DNA from: an uncultured Pseudorhodobacter sp.
GTDB taxonomy: Bacteria > Pseudomonadota > Alphaproteobacteria > Rhodobacterales > Rhodobacteraceae
NCBI GenBank assembly: GCA_937910975.1
Contig: CALEMZ010000313.1
Coordinates: forward strand, 1 to 5,042
DNA length: 5,042 nucleotides
Direction of reading: 5' to 3'
The notes under the pieces were generated by a model. It did not search any database. It saw only the letters and a program-made list of their open reading frames with translations, and was not told the origin of the DNA. The translations under genes and the position numbers were made by a program. Positions 1 through 5,028 of the stretch are shown one piece after another; within the stretch, counting starts at the first letter, position 1, and the number at the start of each line of letters is the position of its first letter.

Positions 1-164
1 AGCAGCGAGATTTCCAGAAAAACAAGGGCTGACTGACCATCGCCAATTATCCTGTCAAACAGGCCAACAGCGCGGTTGATCCAGTAGATCAACACTAGAA
101 CTAGTGAGAAAAAACCAAACAGCGCAAGAAATTGCGACAGCAGGTATCTGTCGAATCTGGCCAC
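1..164 (-). CDS. lptF: LptF, LPS export ABC transporter permease (5' end only)
   Basis: Partial gene: only the first 54 codons are in the window and the rest runs off the left edge. LptF pairs with LptG in the inner-membrane LptB2FG ABC transporter, which extracts lipopolysaccharide and passes it to the LptC/A/D bridge. The translation starts (V/M)ARFDRYLLSQFLALFGFF and continues with WINRAVGLFDRIIGDGQSA, the characteristic alphaproteobacterial LptF N-terminus: a short cytoplasmic segment, a first membrane helix at about residues 10-30, then the conserved RAV-LFDR-I-DGQSA stretch. The start is taken as GTG at 164-162, with a GGGAGA ribosome binding site 9 bases upstream. The frame stays open further upstream, so an earlier non-ATG start cannot be excluded, but the family begins at this point. 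It is divergent from pepA. lptG probably follows beyond the left edge (inference). Confidence 0.9.
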   Translation of the reverse strand, partial: MARFDRYLLSQFLALFGFFSLVLVLIYWINRAVGLFDRIIGDGQSALVFLEISL

Positions 165-173
165 TCGCTTATT

Positions 174-179
174 TCTCCC
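174..179 (-). promoter_or_regulatory. Ribosome binding site of lptF
   Basis: The minus strand reads GGGAGA here, 9 bases before the GTG start at 164. It supports GTG rather than an ATG as the lptF start, since no in-frame ATG lies nearby. Confidence 0.5.
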
Positions 180-237
180 ACCATCTATTGTTCGCAACAC
201 TATCTGAATTCCCGGTCCGGGAAAACTTATATCTCGG

Positions 238-247
238 AAAAAAAAAA
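238..247. repeat. Homopolymeric tract of ten A
   Basis: Ten consecutive A on the plus strand (T on the minus). It lies just upstream, in the lptF direction, of the TATAAG hexamer at 231-226, so it would fall in the spacer of a putative lptF promoter. Tracts of this length can slip during replication and can bend DNA. No functional role is shown. Confidence 0.6.
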
Positions 248-365
248 CCTATGTATCGGCGATTAACTGCCCGCTGTGATGGCTGGGTGGGTCTGGTCAA
301 GCTGGCGAGCAGGGAGTAGGCTTTGACACGAAAAGGCAGCATTGGCGCCTTGTAACTTCTTGTTT

Positions 366-371
366 GGAAAG
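366..371 (+). promoter_or_regulatory. Ribosome binding site of pepA (decides the start)
   Basis: GGAAAG lies 7 bases before the ATG at 379. It overlaps the alternative in-frame TTG at 364, so that TTG cannot be served by it. This favours ATG 379 and a 490-residue product over the five-residue-longer version. Confidence 0.6.
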
Positions 372-378
372 ACCCAAG

Positions 379-1851
379 ATGACAAACCCTTTGCCAATCC
401 AATTTCAGCAAACCGATCTTGACGCGCTAGAGGCGTTTTCCGGGCGCATCGCTTTGCTGGTGGCCCCTGATGACAATGTGGCGCGGAGCCCTGCGGCACG
501 GCGATTGAATCGGCTGAGTAAGGGCGCGCTGAACCGGTTTTTGGATTCGGAGGCTTGGGGCAAGGTTAAACCGGGCGAGGCTACGGATTTGGCTTGGCCT
601 GCGGGGCTGGCGGCAGAGGCGTTGCAGGTTGTGAAGGCCGGCCCGCGCGCCGATGTGGCGACCGCCCGCAAGGCCGGGGCAAGCATTGGCAAATCGGCAG
701 GCAAAGCGGGTGTTTTGGTGCTGGCAGGCTCAATGCAGCGGGCGGCGGAGGTTTCTTTCGGCCTAGCGCTGCGGGCATATGAGTTTGAGCCGCATAAAAC
801 GGCAGAGCCCACTGTGCGCGGACCGGTGATAATCATGGTCAAAGAGCCAGACGCGGTTGCAGCAGAGGCCAAACCCATGGCTGCGGTGGCCGAAGGTGTT
901 TTCTTCACCCGTGATCTGGTGAATGAACCAGCCAATGTGCTGACCACCGATGATTTTGCCGCGCGTCTGGCGGCGATGCAGGCGCTCGGGCTGGAGGTTG
1001 AAATACTGGAGGAGGCCGATCTGGCCAAGCTGGGCATGGGTGCTTTGCTGGGCGTGGGGCAGGGGTCTGAGAGCCCGTCGAAGGTTGTGGTAATGCATTG
1101 GAACGGTGGCGGTGATGAGGCGCCGTTTGCGCTCGTTGGTAAGGGCGTGGTGTTCGATACGGGCGGCATTTCCATCAAGCCTGCGGGCGGCATGGAAGAT
1201 ATGACGATGGATATGGGCGGCGCGGGCGTGGTTTCGGGTGTGATGCGCACGCTGGCGCTGCGCCGGGCCAAAGCCAATGTGGTTGGGCTTGTGGGTTTGG
1301 TGGAAAACATGCCCGATGGCCGTGCACAGCGCCCCGGTGATGTGGTGAAATCCATGAAGGGTGACACGATCGAGGTCATCAACACCGATGCCGAGGGACG
1401 CTTGGTGCTGGCCGATGTGCTGTGGTACGCGCAAGAGCGTTTCAAGCCGGTGGGGATGATCAATCTTGCTACGCTGACGGGTGCGATCATTATTGCTTTG
1501 GGCCATGAAAACACAGGGGTTTTCAGCAATGATGATGGTCTGTGCGACGCCTTCTTGAAGGCTTGCAAGGCCGAAGGCGAGGGCGCTTGGCGGATGCCGA
1601 TGGGCGATGCATATGACGCCAAATTGAAAAGCCGGATCGCCGATATGATGAATGTGGGCGGGCGCGATGGCGGTGCGATCACGGCGGCGCAATTCCTCAA
1701 GCGCTTTGTGAAGGATGATGTGCCGTGGTGCCATCTGGATATTGCAGGTACGGCTTTGGTCAAGGCAGACACCACGCTCGCGCCCAAAGGGGCCACGGGT
1801 TGGGGTGTGATGGCGCTTGACCGTCTGATCCGCGACAAGTTCGAGGGTTAG
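379..1851 (+). CDS. pepA: Leucyl aminopeptidase (cytosol aminopeptidase, M17)
   Basis: Cytosolic two-metal (Zn/Mn) aminopeptidase that removes N-terminal residues, preferably leucine, from peptides; family members are homohexamers. The product has 490 residues against about 503 for E. coli PepA. A variable N-terminal domain (about 1-165) precedes the conserved catalytic domain (about 165-490). All active-site residues are present, numbered from ATG 379: metal ligands K255, D260, D278, D337 and E339, and catalytic K267 and R341. Each is exactly 15 below the E. coli number as I recall it. The family signature NTDAEGRL is at 335-342 (1381-1404). The start is ATG 379, with GGAAAG 7 bases upstream; an in-frame TTG at 364 is less likely. 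The gene is divergent from lptF and followed after 4 bases by holC, so the two form an operon. Some M17 enzymes also bind DNA (E. coli PepA/XerA); nothing here shows that role. Confidence 0.97.
   Translation: MTNPLPIQFQQTDLDALEAFSGRIALLVAPDDNVARSPAARRLNRLSKGALNRFLDSEAWGKVKPGEATDLAWPAGLAAEALQVVKAGPRADVATARKAGASIGKSAGKAGVLVLAGSMQRAAEVSFGLALRAYEFEPHKTAEPTVRGPVIIMVKEPDAVAAEAKPMAAVAEGVFFTRDLVNEPANVLTTDDFAARLAAMQALGLEVEILEEADLAKLGMGALLGVGQGSESPSKVVVMHWNGGGDEAPFALVGKGVVFDTGGISIKPAGGMEDMTMDMGGAGVVSGVMRTLALRRAKANVVGLVGLVENMPDGRAQRPGDVVKSMKGDTIEVINTDAEGRLVLADVLWYAQERFKPVGMINLATLTGAIIIALGHENTGVFSNDDGLCDAFLKACKAEGEGAWRMPMGDAYDAKLKSRIADMMNVGGRDGGAITAAQFLKRFVKDDVPWCHLDIAGTALVKADTTLAPKGATGWGVMALDRLIRDKFEG
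1843..1847 (+). promoter_or_regulatory. Ribosome binding site of holC inside the 3' end of pepA
   Basis: GAGGG lies 8 bases before the holC ATG at 1856 and within the last codons of pepA, whose stop is at 1849-1851. This implies translational coupling and supports ATG 1856 over the in-frame ATG at 1868. Confidence 0.6.
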
Positions 1852-1855
1852 TGCC

Positions 1856-2308
1856 ATGGGGGTGGTGATGTTCTATCACCTCACCGCCTCCAGCACGGAG
1901 GAAACGGCGCGGGTGTTGCTGACGCGCTCATTGCAGGCCGGGTGGCGTGTGATGCTGCGTGGCACCGATGGCAAGCGGTTAGAAACGTTGGATCGGTTTT
2001 TGTGGTCGGGGCCGGCAGAGGGGTTCTTGCCGCATGGGCTGGAGGGCGGGCCGCATGATGCCGCACAGCCCATATTGCTGGGGCTTGGGCCGATCATAAA
2101 TGGCGCGCAGGCGTTGATGGCTGTCGATGGGGCCGCTGTTCAGCCTCAGGAGGCTAGCGAGCTGGAGCGCGCATTTATCTTGTTTGATGGCAATGATGAG
2201 GCCGCAGTAGTGGCGGCGCGTGGCCAGTGGAAAACACTGACCGGCGCGGGGCTTCCCGCGCAATATTGGTCAGAGGAAAGCGGTCGCTGGGAAAAGAAGG
2301 CTGGTTAA
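1856..2308 (+). CDS. holC: DNA polymerase III chi subunit
   Basis: HolC (chi) is an accessory subunit of the polymerase III clamp-loader assembly. In E. coli it bridges psi (HolD) and single-strand binding protein at the replication fork. The product has 150 residues, close to the 147 of E. coli chi. Seen in the sequence: the N-terminal FYHLT strand (6-10), a helix followed by GWRVMLRGTD (29-38), the conserved core LDRFLWSGPAEGFLPHGL (45-62), the GGPHDAAQPILL segment (64-75), and a C-terminal half with FDGNDEAAVVAARGQWK (110-126) and QYWSE...GRWEKK (136-148), typical of alphaproteobacterial chi. The start is ATG 1856, preceded by GAGGG. It lies 4 bases after pepA, an arrangement common in Rhodobacterales. 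The psi partner is often not recognisable in alphaproteobacteria and none is visible here. Confidence 0.95.
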   Translation: MGVVMFYHLTASSTEETARVLLTRSLQAGWRVMLRGTDGKRLETLDRFLWSGPAEGFLPHGLEGGPHDAAQPILLGLGPIINGAQALMAVDGAAVQPQEASELERAFILFDGNDEAAVVAARGQWKTLTGAGLPAQYWSEESGRWEKKAG

Positions 2309-2316
2309 GCCGTGGG

Positions 2317-2334
2317 CTGAGAGGTCGGCCTCAG
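2317..2334 (+). terminator. Weak hairpin downstream of holC
   Basis: CTGAG/CTCAG inverted repeat with an 8-base loop, starting 9 bases after the holC stop. It can also be drawn as GAGG/CCTC with a smaller loop. An AT-rich stretch (AAATTTT) begins 6 bases later, but there is no proper T-run directly after the stem. It may be the terminator of pepA-holC in this 75-base convergent gap, but the stem is short. Confidence 0.25.
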
Positions 2335-2383
2335 AATGGCAAATTTTCCACTTTAAGACTGCCGTGTAAGATATTGAAACTTA

Positions 2384-2890
2384 TCAGAACGGATCGCCTG
2401 ATGAGCCAGATTGCGGGGCGTTGTCCATAGCGTCGCGTATATGCGACTGATGTGCATGGTGATGATGCCCAAGTGCTAGAGGCGGCTCTGGCGAAAAGGG
2501 CTCGCTGACAGATGTGATTTTCGCGCCAAGTTGCTGCAGCAGCGCCTCTACATCCGCGTTTTGTTGAATCAGCAACCGGGTATCTTCGACCTGGCAATGG
2601 AGATTGAGCGCACCGAGGTGCCAAGCGTAGCGGGCCAGATCGCCGCGTACTTCCAGCAATTGCTCCTCGGCATAGATGATTTCGATGACGCGGCCATCTT
2701 CCAAAGCGAAGCCGAAGTAACCGTCAAGCGCGGTGCGCTCCGGCAAATCAACAACAAATGTCTCTCCATGCTCGGTGGTTAGCGCCCGAACGCGGATGGC
2801 TCGGTCAAGATGCGACAGCACGACGCGGCCATGGCTAGGCACTTCAGGGGTGTCGCGCAGAAGGCGGCGGGCGGTGGGGAAGTCGGTCAT
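2384..2890 (-). CDS. ureE: UreE-like urease accessory protein (divergent, orphan)
   Basis: 168 residues that align along their length with UreE, the dimeric nickel metallochaperone that delivers Ni to the UreG/UreF/UreD complex for urease activation. Seen: an N-terminal beta domain with VDLPERTALDG (47-57) and LEDGRVIEI (63-71), the LLEVRGDLARYAWHLG segment (78-93), the C-terminal domain with LLQQLGAKITSVSEPFSPE (117-135), and a histidine cluster HHHHAHQSH (142-150). In Klebsiella UreE, as I recall it, HLGNRHVPLQ ends at residue 100; here the same positions read HLGALNLHCQ. The core nickel ligand His96 is therefore Asn96, with a His at 98, and the histidines near 110-112 are also absent. The ATG at 2890 is the only plausible start: an in-frame stop lies 24 bases upstream, and the Shine-Dalgarno is weak (GTGAG). 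The gene lies 69 bases after the DUF1127-like gene and converges on holC. No other urease gene is present, so the chaperone role is inferred and may have changed. Confidence 0.8.
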   Translation of the reverse strand: MTDFPTARRLLRDTPEVPSHGRVVLSHLDRAIRVRALTTEHGETFVVDLPERTALDGYFGFALEDGRVIEIIYAEEQLLEVRGDLARYAWHLGALNLHCQVEDTRLLIQQNADVEALLQQLGAKITSVSEPFSPEPPLALGHHHHAHQSHIRDAMDNAPQSGSSGDPF

Positions 2891-2903
2891 AGAGCGCTCA
2901 CGT

Positions 2904-2921
2904 TGATCCGGTTATGGATCA
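2904..2921 (-). other. Hairpin in the leader of the UreE-like gene
   Basis: TGATCC/GGATCA inverted repeat (6-bp stem, 6-base loop) between the DUF1127-like stop and the UreE-like start. It is followed, in the direction of the gene, by the 8-base palindrome GAGCGCTC at 2892-2899, which overlaps the place where a ribosome binding site would be. No T-run follows, so a terminator is unlikely. A role in translation or as a protein-binding site is possible but unproven. Confidence 0.3.
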
Positions 2922-2959
2922 GATTAGCATTCGATGGCTTTTCTGTCCCGCGCGATGAG

Positions 2960-3181
2960 TCAGAGGTAAAGACGGTCCGAAAAGATACGGCGCACTTCGG
3001 CTTCACGCGATGTGCCACGTGCCGCAAGGTCTTCATCTGTCTTTGCGTTCAGCTTGCGCACTTCTTCCATTTTCGGATGCGATTCAGCCATCAGGATCAT
3101 GAAGTTCCAGATTGCCACGAACGGGCGGGCGAGAATGCTGGACAGGCTAGCTACGGGTTTTACTGTGGAAATATAGGCCAT
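2960..3181 (-). CDS. DUF1127-like small protein
   Basis: 73-residue protein beginning MAYIS, with a hydrophobic/aromatic helix at about 17-32 (ILARPFVAIWNFMILM). The C-terminal half, KLNAKTDEDLAARGTSREAEVRRIF (43-67), resembles the DUF1127 pattern of leucine, then S/T-D-x-x-L-A-x-x-G, then an R-x-x-I/V helix. Small DUF1127 proteins are widespread in alphaproteobacteria. The Rhodobacter sphaeroides member CcaF1 is reported as an RNA-binding protein acting in small-RNA maturation and RNA turnover. The start is secure: ATG at 3181 has AAAGGAG 6 bases upstream, the strongest Shine-Dalgarno in the window, which suggests efficient expression. A promoter-like pair lies just upstream. The UreE-like gene follows 69 bases downstream on the same strand, so they may share a transcript. 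The family assignment rests on the C-terminal motif only. Confidence 0.7.
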   Translation of the reverse strand: MAYISTVKPVASLSSILARPFVAIWNFMILMAESHPKMEEVRKLNAKTDEDLAARGTSREAEVRRIFSDRLYL

Positions 3182-3187
3182 GGGAGA

Positions 3188-3194
3188 CTCCTTT
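3188..3194 (-). promoter_or_regulatory. Strong ribosome binding site of the DUF1127-like gene
   Basis: The minus strand reads AAAGGAG, 6 bases before the ATG at 3181. It fixes the start and supports the reality of this small gene. Confidence 0.75.
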
Positions 3195-3220
3195 AATTGG
3201 TCAGTTATCCTTCCCTATCG

Positions 3221-3250
3221 TTAATATGTTCTGATTTGTGAGCAGGTTAA
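3221..3250 (-). promoter_or_regulatory. Candidate promoter of the DUF1127-like gene
   Basis: On the minus strand TTAACC (3250-3245) and TATTAA (3226-3221) are separated by 18 bases, each matching four of six consensus positions of the -35 and -10 boxes. Transcription would begin about 30 bases before the ATG at 3181, leaving room for the strong Shine-Dalgarno. The position is sensible, between the upstream kpsE terminator and the start codon, but the match is modest. Confidence 0.35.
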
Positions 3251-3262
3251 ACGGACAATACG

Positions 3263-3277
3263 GCATTGCCGCAATGC
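3263..3277. repeat. Inverted repeat upstream of the DUF1127-like promoter
   Basis: GCATTG-CCG-CAATGC, a perfect 6-base inverted repeat with a 3-base centre. The palindrome GCATATGC follows directly at 3279-3286. It sits just upstream of the candidate -35 box at 3250-3245 and could be an activator site. It matches no regulator box I can name with confidence. Confidence 0.4.
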
Positions 3278-3306
3278 AGCATATGCATAGCTCTTGCCAT
3301 AAACGC

Positions 3307-3342
3307 GCAAAGGCCACCGCCGTTTTGGGCGATGGCCTTTGC
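3307..3342 (-). terminator. Hairpin terminator downstream of kpsE
   Basis: Perfect 10-base inverted repeat GCAAAGGCCA/TGGCCTTTGC. The stem extends after one mismatch by four more pairs (CGCC/GGCG) around a six-base loop. It begins 21 bases after the kpsE stop in the direction of transcription. The following bases on the minus strand (GCGTTTATGG) contain only a short T-run, so termination may be incomplete. It marks the end of the capsule transcription unit and separates it from the DUF1127-like gene. Confidence 0.75.
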
Positions 3343-3363
3343 CGATTCCGACGATGAATTTTC

Positions 3364-5028
3364 TCAGGCTGAGATTTGCTCGCGCAAGATCGCCGCTGTC
3401 ATCGAGATCATCAGATAGATGCCCGCAAAGATCAGCATCGCGACCAAAGTGCTTTCAAAGGCTCGGGGGTATGTGGCTTCATCCGGAGGGATGGGTTTGA
3501 CCGAAAGCGACAAGTAGCGTGTCTGGCGGTTGGCATCTGCGCGGGCGGTCTCCATCGACTGGATGGATTGCGCCAGCATGAGTTGCCGTGTTTGCACATC
3601 GGCCTGGGCCGCCAACAGCTCACTTTGCACCTGCGGCAGTGAACCACCGCCCTCGGAGCCTTCTGTCAGCCTCGCGCGCATCGCGCCGATTTCATCTTCC
3701 AACGCGGTGATGCGGCGTTCTAATGGTTCCATCCGTGCGGCATTCGGGCTGGCATTGGATTTCATCTGTTGCAAGGACAGGCGATCTTGGCTCAACAGGG
3801 TTTCCAATTGTCCGATTTGCGAGGTGATGAGCGACACCTCAACTTCGGACGACAGGACGTTATATTTTTCTTGCAGTTCAACCACGCGACGTTGCGACAA
3901 AAGCATCTTTGCCTCTGCGTTTTCAAAGCCTTCGCGTGCACCGCTCATCTGGTCGTCGCGCAGGCGATGGGTCAGATGATCGACCTGACCCTCAGCATAA
4001 CCAATAAGCGCATTGGCAAATTCCACCGATTTTTCGGGGCTCGTGGCTATCACCTCCATTTTGATCAGGCCTTCGGTCGGATCATAGGAAATCTGGAAGT
4101 TGCGCTTGTAGAGCTTATAGGCGGCCTCAAGCGTTGCATCTGGAACCAGCCGCTGAATCGGGTCAATGTCCGGGTTGCTGTAATGGGCGCGGAAGCCATG
4201 TTCCTCATCCAGCCGCAACATCGCTTCACGTGATTGCAGATAGCCTTGCACGGCAATACTGTCTTGCGATGTAGCGAGCGGAGAGCCTTGCAAAAGCCCG
4301 CTAAGGCCACCCGCGCCTGCCGCTGCGGGGTTTGTCGCTTGTTGGATCACAAACTCCGATTTTGTCGCGTAAAGCGGCGTGGCGACCGTGTAATAATACC
4401 AGCCAGTCACCAGGGTCGGCAGCAAGACAAAGAACACCAGTCGCGCGAGCAACAACAGCGACTTGCGGCGCCTTCGCTGCGCCAGATCCCGCTGGATCTT
4501 CATAATATCGGCAAAGTGGTTTTGTTCGGCCCGCACTTCGGTTGAGGCCACTTGTACTGGTTTAATGATCTGTGGAAGTTTCACGCCGTCTCCGGGCGGC
4601 AATTGCGTCAACGCGCGAGAGTTGCCTTCGGTCTGGATCGGCTGGCCGCTGGTTGTGACCAGATCAAGCATACTGGTGCGTTGAAACGGGTCTATGCCTG
4701 CGGCACGCAACAAGCGCACGGCGTCAAAATCAGATGTTGCGGGCAGGCCGTGTTTTTGGGCCATTCTGCGTGCCATGCGCAATTGCCGGCCTGTAAGCCC
4801 TTCGTGGCGGATAGTCTCCAGCCCTTCCTCCGAAGCGAGCGCAACGGGATTGGCTATGTTGGCGGAATTTGCGGGATTGGCTGTGTTGGCGGCACTGGCT
4901 GTCGGAAACTTTTCCGATCCAAAACCATCATCGACATTATCGAACAAGCCTGCATCGCCTTGCACCGGGGCAGGCGGGAATTCCGGTCGGCGGGTACGAA
5001 ACCGCTTAGCTGTGAGCTTCATAGTCAT
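3364..5028 (-). CDS. kpsE: Capsule polysaccharide export inner-membrane protein (KpsE/CtrB/BexC type)
   Basis: 554-residue inner-membrane polysaccharide co-polymerase/export protein. In the family, KpsE links the KpsM/KpsT ABC transporter to the outer-membrane exporter KpsD for capsule export. Layout: a cytoplasmic N-terminal extension (1-188) with an (x-A-N)5 run at 46-60 and a charged block LTGRQLRMARRMAQKHG (78-94); basic RRRRK (185-189) before TM1 (about 190-210); a periplasmic domain (about 211-524) beginning with LYATKSEFVIQQ (219-230); a long helical, probably coiled-coil part (about 360-500); KPIPPDEATYPRAFES (511-526), the proline-rich motif before the last helix; TM2 (about 526-546); and a short cytoplasmic tail. 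E. coli KpsE has about 380 residues, so the extra length is mostly the N-terminal extension. The start is ATG 5028 (a second ATG at 5022); no clear Shine-Dalgarno is visible, which would fit coupling to a gene beyond the right edge. A hairpin terminator follows. Confidence 0.9.
   Translation of the reverse strand: MTMKLTAKRFRTRRPEFPPAPVQGDAGLFDNVDDGFGSEKFPTASAANTANPANSANIANPVALASEEGLETIRHEGLTGRQLRMARRMAQKHGLPATSDFDAVRLLRAAGIDPFQRTSMLDLVTTSGQPIQTEGNSRALTQLPPGDGVKLPQIIKPVQVASTEVRAEQNHFADIMKIQRDLAQRRRRKSLLLLARLVFFVLLPTLVTGWYYYTVATPLYATKSEFVIQQATNPAAAGAGGLSGLLQGSPLATSQDSIAVQGYLQSREAMLRLDEEHGFRAHYSNPDIDPIQRLVPDATLEAAYKLYKRNFQISYDPTEGLIKMEVIATSPEKSVEFANALIGYAEGQVDHLTHRLRDDQMSGAREGFENAEAKMLLSQRRVVELQEKYNVLSSEVEVSLITSQIGQLETLLSQDRLSLQQMKSNASPNAARMEPLERRITALEDEIGAMRARLTEGSEGGGSLPQVQSELLAAQADVQTRQLMLAQSIQSMETARADANRQTRYLSLSVKPIPPDEATYPRAFESTLVAMLIFAGIYLMISMTAAILREQISA
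4846..4899. repeat. 27-base tandem duplication inside kpsE
   Basis: Two adjacent 27-base units (4846-4872 and 4873-4899). Their first 20 bases (GGGATTGGCT...) differ at a single position, while the last seven are more diverged. Being a multiple of three, the duplication keeps the frame. It encodes most of the x-A-N tripeptide run (AAN, TAN, PAN, SAN, IAN; residues 46-60) in the cytoplasmic N-terminal extension. The stretch is probably an unstructured linker whose length could vary between strains. Confidence 0.7.

Larger units (their letters stand above)
165..378. promoter_or_regulatory. Divergent lptF/pepA intergenic promoter region
   Basis: This 214-base gap must hold promoters for both divergent genes. 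Seen directly: (a) a perfect TTGACA -35-like hexamer on the plus strand at 323-328, but with no good -10 hexamer 16-18 bases downstream (the nearest, TGTAAC at 351-356, is 22 bases away); (b) on the minus strand a TATAAG -10-like hexamer at 231-226, with only weak -35 matches around 249-255; (c) a run of ten A at 238-247; (d) a short inverted repeat AAGGC/GCCTT at 333-351 in front of pepA. Short open frames here resemble no protein I know. Promoter assignments within the region are tentative. Confidence 0.55.

Noticed and set aside
104..319. Short plus-strand frame of 71 codons upstream of pepA
   Set aside because: It overlaps the 5' end of lptF on the other strand and the promoter region, has no ribosome binding site, and its translation resembles no known protein.
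364..378. TTG at 364 as the start of pepA
   Set aside because: The only good Shine-Dalgarno (366-371) overlaps this codon and is correctly spaced for ATG 379.
405..1838. Long open frame (about 477 codons) on the minus strand opposite pepA, and another at 763-1857
   Set aside because: They are exact antisense shadows of a clear M17 aminopeptidase, have low-complexity S/A/P- or H/R-rich translations without recognisable domains, and lack credible start signals.
2810..3196. 128-codon plus-strand frame across the start of the UreE-like gene and the DUF1127-like gene
   Set aside because: It is antisense to two better supported genes, one with a strong Shine-Dalgarno and the other with clear UreE similarity.
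3301..3363. Possibility that the 3307-3342 hairpin is a small-RNA gene or repeat element such as a REP sequence
   Set aside because: Its position just after the kpsE stop and its simple stem-loop fit a terminator, and no second copy was seen in the window.
3530..4233. Plus-strand frames of about 150 codons opposite kpsE (3530-3979 and 3769-4233)
   Set aside because: They are shadows of the capsule export gene; the translations show no domain and no start signals.
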